From the NCBI GenBank assembly GCA_045544455.1, contig JAZPYZ010000021.1, forward strand, positions 1 to 64,000: a stretch of DNA of 64,000 nucleotides, read 5' to 3'. Every line of letters starts with the position of its first letter. Within the stretch, counting starts at the first letter, position 1. The translations under genes were made by a program, and so were the position numbers. This stretch comes from JAZPYZ01 sp045544455 (GTDB taxonomy: Bacteria > Bacillota > Clostridia > Oscillospirales > Acutalibacteraceae). The notes beneath the pieces were generated by a model that worked only from the letters and a program-made list of their open reading frames with translations, did no database searches and had not been told where the DNA came from. This document shows positions 15,675 to 23,697 of this stretch, piece after piece.

Positions 15675-16974
15675 ACCATTTCAAATCATCGGTCGCCGGG
15701 TTATCCAGCAACGCGCCGGTTTCATCAAATCGAGAACCGTGACACGAGCAATCCCATGATCGCTCTTGTGCATTCCACGTTAACGCGCATCCCAAATGCG
15801 GACAACGCGGTTTGGTGGGTGTCAATAAATTCACCGTCGTTTCCCATGCGTTACAGGCCAGTTGCGAACGCCAGATCGTTCGGGATGGCGAAAACACAGA
15901 CGCATAGGCATTGGGCTTATCTTGTACCAAATCGCTCAACGCCATTGCCGCCACCATCGACGAGGTCATCCCCCATTTGTTGAATCCGGTGGCCACATAG
16001 AGCGATGGGGTTCGCTTGCTATACGGTCCGATATACGGGATCTTGTCCAATGTCATACAATCTTGTGTGGCCCAACGATAGATCGGCCGCGCATGCGGAT
16101 AATGCGTTTGGGCAAAATTCTCCAATTCAGCCCATCCGCCCCCTTGTTTACCGGTGCGGTGACCGCCACCGCCCAGCAACAGATACTCTCCGCACGAACG
16201 AAACGATAATCCGTTTTCCGCTTCGTCCAAATACATACCATCCACATTTGTCGCCTGCTTTAACGCCAACACGTACGAACGTTGCTGATACATTTTCAAA
16301 AAATACGCACCGTGTTTGTTAAGAAGCGGAAAATGCGTAGCCACCACAATCTTATCAGCTACAATCTTGCCTCGATCGGTTATCACCGTGTTACCCTCAA
16401 ACGAACGCGCCGTTGTTCGCTCATAGATCGGCAATCCTTTTGCTATACCGGCGACGAATTTCAGCGGATGAAACTGCGCTTGATCCGCAAACCGGATAGC
16501 TCCTGCCACGCGAAATGGCAAAGGGCAATCGTCTACCAACTCTGCTGGAATCTGCAAACGCGCCAACGCGGTCAATTCTGTTTCGAGACGAGGGCGAGAT
16601 GTGCGAGCATAGATATAATTGTCTTTGGTTTCAAAATCGCAATCCACCGTCTCGGCCAACACGCGAAACCGCCCAAGCGCCGCTTCGTTCACCTTCCAAT
16701 ACAGGCGTGCCGTATCCGCATCAAACTCGCGCATCAACTTATCATAGATCAACCCGTGTTGTGAGGTGATCTTGGCAGTGGTATTACGCGAAACACCGTG
16801 ACAGATACGGTCAGCTTCGATCAAGATATGCTCAACACCGTTCTGCGCCAACGCATGCGAACACAACACGCCGGCGAGTCCCCCACCGATGATCAACACG
16901 TCGGTTTTAACGTCATGATCCAACGACGGAAAACGCGGCATTGTGACGTCGTTTGTCCATATGGAATTTGTCAT
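15673..16974 (-). CDS. FAD-dependent oxidoreductase with C-terminal Rieske domain
   Basis: A 433-residue DAO-type flavoprotein. The N-terminus has the dinucleotide-binding motif G-G-G-L-A-G near residue 30. The catalytic core resembles glycine/D-amino-acid oxidases. The last 45 residues form a Rieske [2Fe-2S] domain with C-P-H and C-S-C-H ligands. The substrate is not known for this family. The ATG at 16974 follows AGGCGGTGA; the 11-residue extension is unlikely. It is convergent with the Crp/Fnr regulator and lies beside the tRNA-Ser repeat locus. Confidence 0.85.
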   Translation of the reverse strand: MTNSIWTNDVTMPRFPSLDHDVKTDVLIIGGGLAGVLCSHALAQNGVEHILIEADRICHGVSRNTTAKITSQHGLIYDKLMREFDADTARLYWKVNEAALGRFRVLAETVDCDFETKDNYIYARTSRPRLETELTALARLQIPAELVDDCPLPFRVAGAIRFADQAQFHPLKFVAGIAKGLPIYERTTARSFEGNTVITDRGKIVADKIVVATHFPLLNKHGAYFLKMYQQRSYVLALKQATNVDGMYLDEAENGLSFRSCGEYLLLGGGGHRTGKQGGGWAELENFAQTHYPHARPIYRWATQDCMTLDKIPYIGPYSKRTPSLYVATGFNKWGMTSSMVAAMALSDLVQDKPNAYASVFSPSRTIWRSQLACNAWETTVNLLTPTKPRCPHLGCALTWNAQERSWDCSCHGSRFDETGALLDNPATDDLKW

Positions 16975-17058
16975 ATCATCACCGCCTTTAGTATGTGCGG
17001 CAACCAACTAAAAAAATCGCAAGAAAATCCATTTCTGGTTCGAATCCCTCTTTGACAC

Positions 17059-17095
17059 AAAGTAAAAAGCACCCCTGTGGGGTGCTTTTTACTTT
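17059..17095 (-). terminator. Terminator behind the duplicated tRNA-Ser end
   Basis: A 17-bp perfect stem (AAAGTAAAAAGCACCCC and its complement, loop TGT/G) directly after the CCA of the duplicated tRNA-Ser 3' end. Its sequence is unrelated to the terminator that follows the intact tRNA. Confidence 0.8.
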
Positions 17096-17117
17096 GGCGG
17101 AGAAGGAGGGACTCGAA
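17093..17117 (-). repeat. Duplicate of the tRNA-Ser(GCU) 3' end
   Basis: These 25 bp are identical to 17315-17339, which span the T-loop, acceptor strand and CCA of the intact tRNA-Ser. The copies are in direct orientation 222 bp apart, as expected for an integration event that restores the tRNA 3' end. Confidence 0.85.
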
Positions 17118-17280
17118 GTTGCTTCGCAACCCCTCTTGCGGTGCCCGAAATTCTGTACCCTCGCGAGCGCTCGCAGAATTTCGACCGCTGCGCCAACCCT
17201 TTCTCGCTGTATCTCGCACCGCGAGCGCTCGAAAGCGTTGCCCGCGCCTTCGGCGCTCGGGTTCAAACCAGTTTCCACTA
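17118..17280 (-). repeat. Structured tRNA-associated repeat, copy A
   Basis: Lies between the tRNA-Ser terminator and the duplicated tRNA end. It shares a structured core with 29640-29800: a G-C-G-G-T/A-C-C-G-C stem (17138-17142 with 17184-17188) closing a 10-bp stem (17146-17155 with 17174-17183), followed by a conserved CTCGCTGTAT block. The T-arm side has an added GTTGC/GCAAC hairpin before the tRNA T-loop. No gene is supported: open frames here are chance. It may be a mobile element remnant or a non-coding RNA. Confidence 0.7.
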
Positions 17281-17317
17281 AAATGAAACAGACACCCATC
17301 GGGTGTCTGTTTCATTT
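17281..17317 (-). terminator. Terminator behind tRNA-Ser(GCU)
   Basis: A 17-bp perfect stem starting AAATGAAACAGACACCC immediately after the encoded CCA of the tRNA. Confidence 0.85.
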
Positions 17318-17407
17318 GGCGGAGAAGGAGGGACTCGAACCCTCGCGCCGGTTTCCCGACCTATACCCTTAGCAGGGGTACCTCTTCACCAACTTGAGTA
17401 CTTCTCC
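17317..17407 (-). tRNA. tRNA-Ser (anticodon GCU)
   Basis: A 91-base class II tRNA. Acceptor arms GGAGAAG and CTTCTCC, anticodon loop C-T-G-C-T-A-A, a long variable arm (G-G-T-C-G-G-G-A-A-A-C-C-G-G-C-G-C region), T-arm GAGGG-TTCGAGT-CCCTC, discriminator G and encoded CCA. It reads serine AGC/AGU codons. It lies 58 bp downstream of tRNA-Ser(UGA), probably in one transcript. Confidence 0.95.
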
Positions 17408-17465
17408 GTATGATAAAAATCGGGGCGTTGGTGTGTCACCGAATTTTACGATATAATTGTCAAAA

Positions 17466-17554
17466 TGGCGGAGAGAGTGGGATTCGAACCCACGGTACGT
17501 TGCCGCACGACGGTTTTCAAGACCGTTCCGTTATAACCACTTCGGTATCTCTCC
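17466..17554 (-). tRNA. tRNA-Ser (anticodon UGA)
   Basis: An 89-base class II tRNA: acceptor GGAGAGA/TCTCTCC, anticodon loop C-T-T-G-A-A-A, long variable arm, T-arm GTGGG-TTCGAAT-CCCAC, discriminator G and encoded CCA. It reads UCA and probably other UCN serine codons. A TTGACA-17-TAATAT promoter precedes it. Confidence 0.95.
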
Positions 17555-17573
17555 GTAACTAGGAACGGATAAT

Positions 17574-17602
17574 ATATTATCATCTTTACGACGGCCTGTC
17601 AA
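17574..17602 (-). promoter_or_regulatory. Promoter of the tRNA-Ser pair
   Basis: TTGACA at 17597-17602 and TAATAT at 17574-17579 on the minus strand with a 17-bp spacer, 20 bp before tRNA-Ser(UGA). Confidence 0.75.
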
Positions 17603-17656
17603 CCGTTTATCCGGAGAAATTTTTCGCTTTTTTCGATAAAACCATCTCTTTTTGTC

Positions 17657-17682
17657 ACCGCTTATCGCCCTTTACATAAACT
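17657..17682 (+). promoter_or_regulatory. Possible mother-cell (SigK/SigE-type) sporulation promoter
   Basis: AC at 17657-17658 is followed 16 bp later by CATAAACT, which fits the CATA-N3-T -10 of SigK/SigE promoters; no good sigma-A promoter is seen. Match is to short, degenerate consensus. Confidence 0.35.
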
Positions 17683-17726
17683 GTTAGAGAAGTCAGCGCT
17701 TCAATTTCTTTATAGGAGGACTCGAT

Positions 17727-18521
17727 ATGCCCGAAAACAAATATGTACATGATTCCGGCAAAGAAGCGGTGTGTGTAGACGCCGGCCGCGTATACGATTC
17801 GTGCGCGGACAAAGATTGTTTGGAAGATCTGCGCGTATATTTCACCGAACGCGACCAGATGCTGATCGATCACGCCGGCAGCATCCGCACCCGTAGTGCG
17901 GAAGTGCTCAACATCTGCATCGACGTAGAACCTCTCCCCTTCAACCGCGGTTACTACGCATGCGACCTGACCTTCTATTTTAAGGTCGATTTGGATGTGC
18001 TTAGCGGTCGCTGCACCCCGTGCAACGTGGTTAGCGGTATTGCCATGTTCCAAAAGAAAGTGATCCTATACGGCAGCGAAGGCAACGTCAAAGTATTTTG
18101 CAGTGAATTCTGCAACAACGGGTGCGACAAACAAGAAATGCCCACTCAAAACCTGCCGCGTTGTTGTGTGCAGGTTGCCGAACCCATCGTGTTATCGGCG
18201 CGCATCTGCAACCCGAACGATGCCTGTAACTGCGTTTGCTACTGCGACTGCTCGACCATCCCGGATTATATCTGCAACCGGTTTGGAGGATGCTTTACCG
18301 ACACCTGCGAAAAACGCGTGTACGTCACGATCGGTATCTTCTCGATCGTGCAGTTGGTGCGTAACGTGCAGATGTTGATGCCGGTATATGATTTCTGTCT
18401 GCCGTCGAAAGAGTGCAGCTGCCCCGACCAGGATTCTCCTTGCGACCTGTTCCGCAAGATGAATTTTCCGGTCAACGAATTCTTCCCCCCGAAACAAGAC
18501 AACGGTCAATGCGGCTGCTGA
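17727..18521 (+). CDS. Conserved clostridial Cys-rich protein of unknown function
   Basis: A 264-residue acidic protein with about 28 cysteines, many in the last 130 residues (C-N-C-V-C-Y-C-D-C, C-S-C-P-D, C-G-C at the very end). No signal peptide or transmembrane helix is seen. The N-terminal half (C-V-D-A-x-R-V-Y-D-S-C-x-D-K-D-C-L-E-D-L and the F-N-R-G-Y-Y segment) looks like a conserved, uncharacterised family of sporulating clostridia. AGGAGG lies 7 bases before the ATG, and a SigK/SigE-like promoter lies 45 bp upstream. A spore-coat or mother-cell role is inferred from composition and promoter, not shown. Confidence 0.75.
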   Translation: MPENKYVHDSGKEAVCVDAGRVYDSCADKDCLEDLRVYFTERDQMLIDHAGSIRTRSAEVLNICIDVEPLPFNRGYYACDLTFYFKVDLDVLSGRCTPCNVVSGIAMFQKKVILYGSEGNVKVFCSEFCNNGCDKQEMPTQNLPRCCVQVAEPIVLSARICNPNDACNCVCYCDCSTIPDYICNRFGGCFTDTCEKRVYVTIGIFSIVQLVRNVQMLMPVYDFCLPSKECSCPDQDSPCDLFRKMNFPVNEFFPPKQDNGQCGC

Positions 18522-18534
18522 CGCTATTCTCCAC

Positions 18535-18572
18535 AAAAAGAGCCATTTGCCCTTGCGGCAAATGGCTCTTTT
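18535..18572. terminator. Bidirectional terminator
   Basis: AAAAGAGCCATTTGC pairs with its complement around a 7-base loop, with A/T runs on both sides. It separates the Cys-rich gene from the convergent ABC exporter. Confidence 0.88.
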
Positions 18573-18583
18573 CCTTGTTATCG

Positions 18584-20485
18584 TTATTCCAGTTCAAACG
18601 CACCGGTATACAGTTGATAATACGTGCCTTTTTCGGCAATCAATTTCTCGTGGTTACCGCGTTCGATGATGCGTCCATGATCCAACACCATGATGACATC
18701 CGAATTCATAACGGTAGACAAACGGTGCGCAATAACAAACACCGTACGGCCTTCCATCAATTTATCCATCCCTTGTTGCACGATCGCTTCGGTACGGGTA
18801 TCGATCGAGGAAGTAGCTTCATCCAAGATCATGACCGGCGGATCGGCCACGGCCGCACGCGCAATCGCGATCAACTGCCGTTGTCCTTGCGACAGGTTTG
18901 CCCCGTTGTTGGTCAGTTCGGTCTGATATCCTTGCGGTAAACGCTCGATAAAATCATCCGCACCGGCCAGTTTTGCCGCCGCTATACACTCTTCATCCGT
19001 TGCATCCAATCGTCCGTACCGGATGTTATCCATCACCGTACCGGTAAACAAATTGGTTTCCTGCAACACAATACCGAGCGAACGCCGCAGGTCTGATTTG
19101 CGGATCTTGTTGATATTGATCCCGTCGTATCGAATCTTGCCGTCGGCAATATCGTAAAATCGGTTAATCAAGTTGGTGATCGTTGTTTTACCGGCACCGG
19201 TCGCCCCGACAAACGCCACCTTTTGGCCCGGCTCGGCATACACGCTAACCCCATGCAACACGTCTTTTTCTTCTTCATATCCGAAATCCACGTCGGTTAA
19301 CACCACGTCGCCTTTCAGCAACGTATACGTCAAGGTGCCGTCTGTGTGCGGATGTTTCCACGCCCACACACCGGTTCGCTCGTCGGTTTCTTCGATGGTA
19401 CCGTCAGAGGTCACCTTGGCATTCACCAAAGTAACGTATCCATCATCGGTTTCGGGTTGTTGGTCCATTAAGGCGAAAATGCGCTCCGCACCGGCCATCG
19501 CCATAACGATCGCGTTGATCTGTTGAGACACCTGGTTGATGTTACCCGTAAACTGTTTGGTCATATTTAAAAACGGCACCAAAATGCTGATTTCAAACGG
19601 CATACCCGAAATACTGACATTGGGGATACCAGATACCAAAAACAAGCCGGCCGACATGGCCATCAACACGTACAACACATTACCGATGTTCATGATGATC
19701 GGACCGAGCGTGTTGGCATAGGCATGGGCACGATAACTGTCTTCAAACAACGCCTCATTGATCTCGTCAAAATCCCGTTCGCACGCCTGTTCATGACAGA
19801 ATACTTTAACCACCTTTTGGCCGTTCATCATCTCTTGAATATACCCTTCGGCTTTACCGATGGAGGCTTGTTGACGGACAAAATACTTGGCAGAACCGCC
19901 ACCGATTTTTTTCGATACCACTAACATCAGCGATACGCCGACCAACACGAGTAATGTCATCCATACGCTATAATATAGCATGATGCTCAATACGCAGGTT
20001 ACGATCGCAAACGATTGTAGCAGTGTCGGTAACGATTGCGATACCAGTTGGCGCAACGTATCGATATCGTTGGTATAATAACTCATAATATCGCCGTGCT
20101 TGTGGGTATCGAAATACCGAATCGGCAGATTTTGCATACCCTCAAACATGGTGCAACGCAACTTACTTAAAAACCCTTGCGTCATATACGCCATCAACTG
20201 CGTGTGCGCGGTGATGGCGATCATCGACAATACGTACATCGCTATCAACAGTACAACCATCGGGATAATTTCCACCTTAGCCGAATCCCAATCACCTGTT
20301 TTGTACCATTGTTCGATTACGGCAATGACTCGTTGAATAAAGATGGCCGGAATCGCCGACGCGACTGCCGAAAACAGAATACAAAACATGGTGACCGGCA
20401 TCAGTACCGGATAGTAGCCGAACAGCAGTTTCAGAACGCGAAGCAAGCCGTTTAGCGACGTCTTTTTCGGTGTGTTACGCTTCAT
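18584..20485 (-). CDS. ABC exporter, ATP-binding/permease subunit (B half)
   Basis: A 633-residue half-transporter: six transmembrane helices (about 35-330) and a C-terminal nucleotide-binding domain with Walker A G-A-T-G-A-G-K-T-T, signature L-S-Q-G-Q and Walker B M-I-L-D-E-A-T, all canonical. A roughly 50-residue insertion sits between the transmembrane domain and the ATPase. The ATG at 20485 has GGAGGGG 6 bases upstream and overlaps the partner gene by 11 bp. With that partner it forms a heterodimeric exporter of drugs, lipids or peptides; the substrate is unknown. Confidence 0.92.
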   Translation of the reverse strand: MKRNTPKKTSLNGLLRVLKLLFGYYPVLMPVTMFCILFSAVASAIPAIFIQRVIAVIEQWYKTGDWDSAKVEIIPMVVLLIAMYVLSMIAITAHTQLMAYMTQGFLSKLRCTMFEGMQNLPIRYFDTHKHGDIMSYYTNDIDTLRQLVSQSLPTLLQSFAIVTCVLSIMLYYSVWMTLLVLVGVSLMLVVSKKIGGGSAKYFVRQQASIGKAEGYIQEMMNGQKVVKVFCHEQACERDFDEINEALFEDSYRAHAYANTLGPIIMNIGNVLYVLMAMSAGLFLVSGIPNVSISGMPFEISILVPFLNMTKQFTGNINQVSQQINAIVMAMAGAERIFALMDQQPETDDGYVTLVNAKVTSDGTIEETDERTGVWAWKHPHTDGTLTYTLLKGDVVLTDVDFGYEEEKDVLHGVSVYAEPGQKVAFVGATGAGKTTITNLINRFYDIADGKIRYDGININKIRKSDLRRSLGIVLQETNLFTGTVMDNIRYGRLDATDEECIAAAKLAGADDFIERLPQGYQTELTNNGANLSQGQRQLIAIARAAVADPPVMILDEATSSIDTRTEAIVQQGMDKLMEGRTVFVIAHRLSTVMNSDVIMVLDHGRIIERGNHEKLIAEKGTYYQLYTGAFELE

Positions 20486-22220
20486 CACGATCCCCTCCGT
20501 TCGTCTGTTGTTCGTAGACCTCACGGTAAATATCGCTGGTTTTAAGCAGGTCATCGTGTTGGCCTACCGCCGATACCGTACCATTATCCATCACAAGGAT
20601 CATATCGGCATCTTGAACCGAAGCGATCCGTTGTGCAATGATAATCTTCGTGGTTTCGGGAATATAGTCGCGGAAACCGCCGCGGATGAGGGCATCCGTT
20701 CTGGTATCGACCGCACTGGTAGAGTCATCCAAAATCAAAATCTTCGGTTTTTTCAACAGTGCCCGCGCAATACATAACCGTTGTTTTTGACCGCCGGATA
20801 CGTTTGTGCCGCCCTGTTCAATCCAGGTGTCGTATCCATCCGGGAAGGTGCGAATAAAATCATCCGCTTGGGCCAAACGGCAAGCCGCCACCAGTTCTTC
20901 ATCGGTCGCGTCCGGGTTTCCCCACCGCAAATTATCTTTGATGGTGCCGGCAAACAACAAGTTCTTTTGCAATACCATCGCAACCTGACCGCGCAACGTC
21001 TCCAGATCGTATTCTCGCACATCCAAACCGCCGACCTTGACACAACCGGTCGTGACGTCGTATAACCGCGGAATCAACTGTACCAGTGAAGTTTTACTCG
21101 ATCCGGTACCGCCGATAATGCCGACCGTCATGCCGGACTCGATCTTCAGGTTGATATTCGACAACGCCAGTTTCTTCGCGGTAGCGGCATACTTAAACCC
21201 AACGTTTTCAAACGCAATCGAACCATCCGCCACCGTGTATACCGGTTGTTCCGGATTAGTGAGCGCCGGTTGTTCACACAAAACCTCATAAATACGTTTA
21301 AACGATTCAGACGACATGGTCAAAATGACGTAGATCATCGATAACATCATCAATGACATCAGAATCTGCATGCCATACGTGAGCATGGCCGAGATTTGAC
21401 CAACGTCGATCAACTGCCCTTGGCTGGTGATGGTGAGACGTGAACCAACCAATAACACAAACGCCATATTAAAATATAAGCAAATCTGCATGATCGGCGT
21501 GTTGAGCGCCACAATGCGCTCCGCACGGGTAAAATCGTCACAGATATCGTCGGCTGCGCGGTTGAATTTTTGTTTTTCGTATTCTTCGCGCGAAAACCCT
21601 TTCACAACACGCATAGCGCGAACGTTTTCTTCAATCGATTCATTCAAACGGTCATATTTGCGAAACACGCGCCGAAACGCCGGCATGGCTTTACGGCTGA
21701 CCAAAAACAGACCGGTCACCAACACAGGCACGACCACGACGAACGTCATCGCCAGTGCTCCGCCCATGACGTACGCCATAACGATGGAAAAAATAAACAT
21801 CAACGGACTGCGAATCGCGGTACGGATCACCATCATATACGACATCTGCACGTTGGCCACGTCGGTAGTCATACGTGTAACCAACGACGTGGATGAAAAC
21901 TTGTCGATATTTTTAAACGCAAAACCTTGAATCTTATGAAAAATATCGTGACGCAGATTTTTCGCAAACCCGGCCGACGCTTTCGAACAGGTAAATCCGG
22001 CAATGCCGCCGCACGAAAGCGATATACACGCCAATACCGCCAACACCAAACCGGTTTGCACGATTTGTCGCATATCGGCCCCGTTTTTAACCGCGTTGAC
22101 AAGATTCGCTGTGATAAACGGAATCGAGGTTTCAATAATCGCTTCCGCCACGATAAAAATCAAGGTCAAAACGGTCGGCAACTTATATTCTCTTACACAT
22201 TGTGCAAGCCGTTTGAACAT
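20475..22220 (-). CDS. ABC exporter, ATP-binding/permease subunit (A half)
   Basis: A 581-residue half-transporter with six transmembrane helices and a nucleotide-binding domain. Its motifs are degenerate: Walker A reads G-G-T-G-S-S-K-T-S and Walker B ends L-I-L-D-D-S-T, with aspartate where the catalytic glutamate should be. The signature V-S-G-G-Q is intact. This is the usual picture of the subunit contributing the non-catalytic site in heterodimeric exporters. The start at 22220 matches the family N-terminus (M-F-K-R-L); the longer frame is rejected. Confidence 0.92.
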   Translation of the reverse strand: MFKRLAQCVREYKLPTVLTLIFIVAEAIIETSIPFITANLVNAVKNGADMRQIVQTGLVLAVLACISLSCGGIAGFTCSKASAGFAKNLRHDIFHKIQGFAFKNIDKFSSTSLVTRMTTDVANVQMSYMMVIRTAIRSPLMFIFSIVMAYVMGGALAMTFVVVVPVLVTGLFLVSRKAMPAFRRVFRKYDRLNESIEENVRAMRVVKGFSREEYEKQKFNRAADDICDDFTRAERIVALNTPIMQICLYFNMAFVLLVGSRLTITSQGQLIDVGQISAMLTYGMQILMSLMMLSMIYVILTMSSESFKRIYEVLCEQPALTNPEQPVYTVADGSIAFENVGFKYAATAKKLALSNINLKIESGMTVGIIGGTGSSKTSLVQLIPRLYDVTTGCVKVGGLDVREYDLETLRGQVAMVLQKNLLFAGTIKDNLRWGNPDATDEELVAACRLAQADDFIRTFPDGYDTWIEQGGTNVSGGQKQRLCIARALLKKPKILILDDSTSAVDTRTDALIRGGFRDYIPETTKIIIAQRIASVQDADMILVMDNGTVSAVGQHDDLLKTSDIYREVYEQQTNGGDRDEA

Positions 22221-22314
22221 AGTCCTTTGTCCACTTCCTCTTTTGCAATCGATAACCGTATTATTATATAAACTTTTCTCCCTATGGTCAAGAGAATTCA
22301 CACGAATTTTGCAC

Positions 22315-22348
22315 AAAAAAAACGAAGAGAGTGTTACTCTCTTCGTTC
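22315..22348 (-). terminator. Terminator of the rubrerythrin gene
   Basis: AACGAAGAGAG pairs with CTCTCTTCGTT, followed by eight T residues on the minus strand. Confidence 0.85.
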
Positions 22349-22362
22349 TTTCAAGAAACCTC

Positions 22363-22902
22363 TTAATAATTTTCGGCTTTGATTTCGAAATAGGCTTGCG
22401 GATGCGCGCAAACCGGGCACATTTCCGGTGCTTTTTTGCCGATCACGATATGACCGCAGTTGGCGCATTTCCAGATCATATCCTGATCTCTCGAGAATAC
22501 CAAACCGCCTTCCAAATTGGCGAGCAGTTTGCGATAACGTTCTTCGTGTTCTTTTTCGATCTTGGCCACTTGTTCAAACAAGAACGCAATATGGTCGAAC
22601 CCTTCTTCTTTCGCTTCTTTCGCAAAGGTCGCATACATATCGGTCCACTCGTAATTTTCGCCTTCCGCTGCATCCAACAGGTTGGTCGCCGTGTCCGGAA
22701 TGCCACCGTCGTGCAACAGTTTGAACCAGATTTTTGCATGTTCTTTTTCGTTGGCAGCCGTTTCTTCAAACAGCGCCGCGATTTGGTTGTATCCTTCTTT
22801 TTTGGCTTTAGAGGCGTAGTAGGTATACTTGTTACGCGCCTGCGATTCGCCGGCAAATGCCGCCATCAGGTTTGCTTGGGTTTTGCTTCCTTCAAAATTC
22901 AT
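22363..22902 (-). CDS. Rubrerythrin
   Basis: Non-haem diiron peroxidase that detoxifies hydrogen peroxide in anaerobes. The 179 residues comprise a four-helix ferritin-like domain (about 1-140) with the E-x2-H-type ligands in A-G-E-S-Q-A-R, E-K-E-H-A and E-K-E-H-E-E-R, and a C-terminal rubredoxin domain with C-A-N-C-G and C-P-V-C (about 146-179). The ATG at 22902 has AAAGGA about 8 bases upstream; the longer frame runs into the tRNA-Thr. It probably works with the rubredoxin encoded at 12133-12291. Confidence 0.95.
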   Translation of the reverse strand: MNFEGSKTQANLMAAFAGESQARNKYTYYASKAKKEGYNQIAALFEETAANEKEHAKIWFKLLHDGGIPDTATNLLDAAEGENYEWTDMYATFAKEAKEEGFDHIAFLFEQVAKIEKEHEERYRKLLANLEGGLVFSRDQDMIWKCANCGHIVIGKKAPEMCPVCAHPQAYFEIKAENY

Positions 22903-22931
22903 ACAAAACATCCTTTCCGGTTGAAAATAGT

Positions 22932-22966
22932 AAAAGCCGACTCTATGGAACAAAGCCGGCTTTTTG
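22932..22966 (-). terminator. Terminator of tRNA-Thr
   Basis: AAAAGCCGGC pairs with GTCGGCTTTT (one G-U pair) just after the tRNA, reading on the minus strand. Confidence 0.7.
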
Positions 22967-22967
22967 G

Positions 22968-23043
22968 TGGAGCTGGTTGACGGACTTGAACCCCCGACCT
23001 GCTGATTACAAATCAGCTGCTCTACCAACTGAGCTAAACCAGC
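22968..23043 (-). tRNA. tRNA-Thr (anticodon UGU)
   Basis: A 76-base cloverleaf: acceptor GCTGGTT/AACCAGC, D-arm G-C-T-C-A-G-T-T-G-G-T-A-G-A-G-C, anticodon loop T-T-G-T-A-A flanked by CTGAT/ATCAG, T-arm GGGGG-TTCAAGT-CCGTC region, discriminator T and encoded CCA. It has its own promoter and terminator. Confidence 0.95.
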
Positions 23044-23055
23044 GCAACTGCCAAC

Positions 23056-23084
23056 AATATACCACGCCCCTCCCTAAAAGTCAA
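23056..23084 (-). promoter_or_regulatory. Promoter of tRNA-Thr
   Basis: TTGACT at 23079-23084 and TATATT at 23056-23061 on the minus strand, 17-bp spacer, 13 bp before the tRNA. Confidence 0.75.
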
Positions 23085-23226
23085 GTGTAAAACCGCCTTC
23101 ACAGACGATTTTATAGAGGTCCATTTCCGGCTTCATACTATAAGCATTGCCTTTTTTGAAAAAAGTAATCGTTTTTTTGCTTTCAGTACTTTTCTCTTAC
23201 CAAAAAATGTGATATACTGTTAATAA

Positions 23227-23697
23227 TTGAGTAAAAAGGAGGTGCTGGAACTGGTCCAGGTATGGGAATCCGAAAGCGTTGCTCAAACCGAACGGTTGGG
23301 TGAGCGTATCGGACAAGCACTAAAAACCGGCGCCGTTCTCGCGATGTTTGGCGGTATGGGTATGGGCAAAACGGCTTTTGTTCGTGGATTGGCACGCGGT
23401 TTGGGAATCACGACCGAAGTATCCAGCCCCACCTTTGCACTGGTCAACGATTATGGCGGACAACCGACGTTGGCCCATTTCGATATGTATCGGATCCAAA
23501 ACTGGGGCGATCTGTATACCACTGGCTTTTTTGATTATCTCGACACCGGTGCCATACTCGCCGTAGAATGGAGCGAAAATATCGAAGGCGCGTTGCCGGA
23601 CGAGGCGGTTCGCTTAATCTTTGAGCAAACCGACGATACCGGCCGCCGTATTACGGTGGAAGATCCTGCCGGTGTGTTGGGAGATTTACAAGTATGA
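23227..23697 (+). CDS. tsaE: tRNA threonylcarbamoyladenosine biosynthesis ATPase TsaE
   Basis: Part of the TsaB-TsaD-TsaE machinery that makes t6A37 on ANN-reading tRNAs. A P-loop G-G-M-G-M-G-K-T-A-F lies near residue 42, followed by S-S-P-T-F-A-L-V-N-D-Y and D-M-Y-R-I. The frame opens with TTG at 23227, but this codon lacks a ribosome-binding site. The strong AAAGGAGG inside it points to a CTG at 23251 or to the GTG at 23242, which would shorten the protein to about 148-151 residues and still leave the family core intact. It overlaps tsaB by 4 bp. Confidence 0.9.
   Translation: MSKKEVLELVQVWESESVAQTERLGERIGQALKTGAVLAMFGGMGMGKTAFVRGLARGLGITTEVSSPTFALVNDYGGQPTLAHFDMYRIQNWGDLYTTGFFDYLDTGAILAVEWSENIEGALPDEAVRLIFEQTDDTGRRITVEDPAGVLGDLQV

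Noticed and set aside
16971..17315. Overlapping open frames on both strands across the tRNA-Ser repeat region
   Set aside because: They run through a tRNA end, two terminators and the structured repeat, lack a credible ribosome-binding site, and exist in several frames at once; they are by-products of the GC-rich repeat.
17059..17407. CRISPR array at the repeated tRNA-Ser ends
   Set aside because: Only two repeat copies, spacing of 222 bp, and no cas genes nearby.
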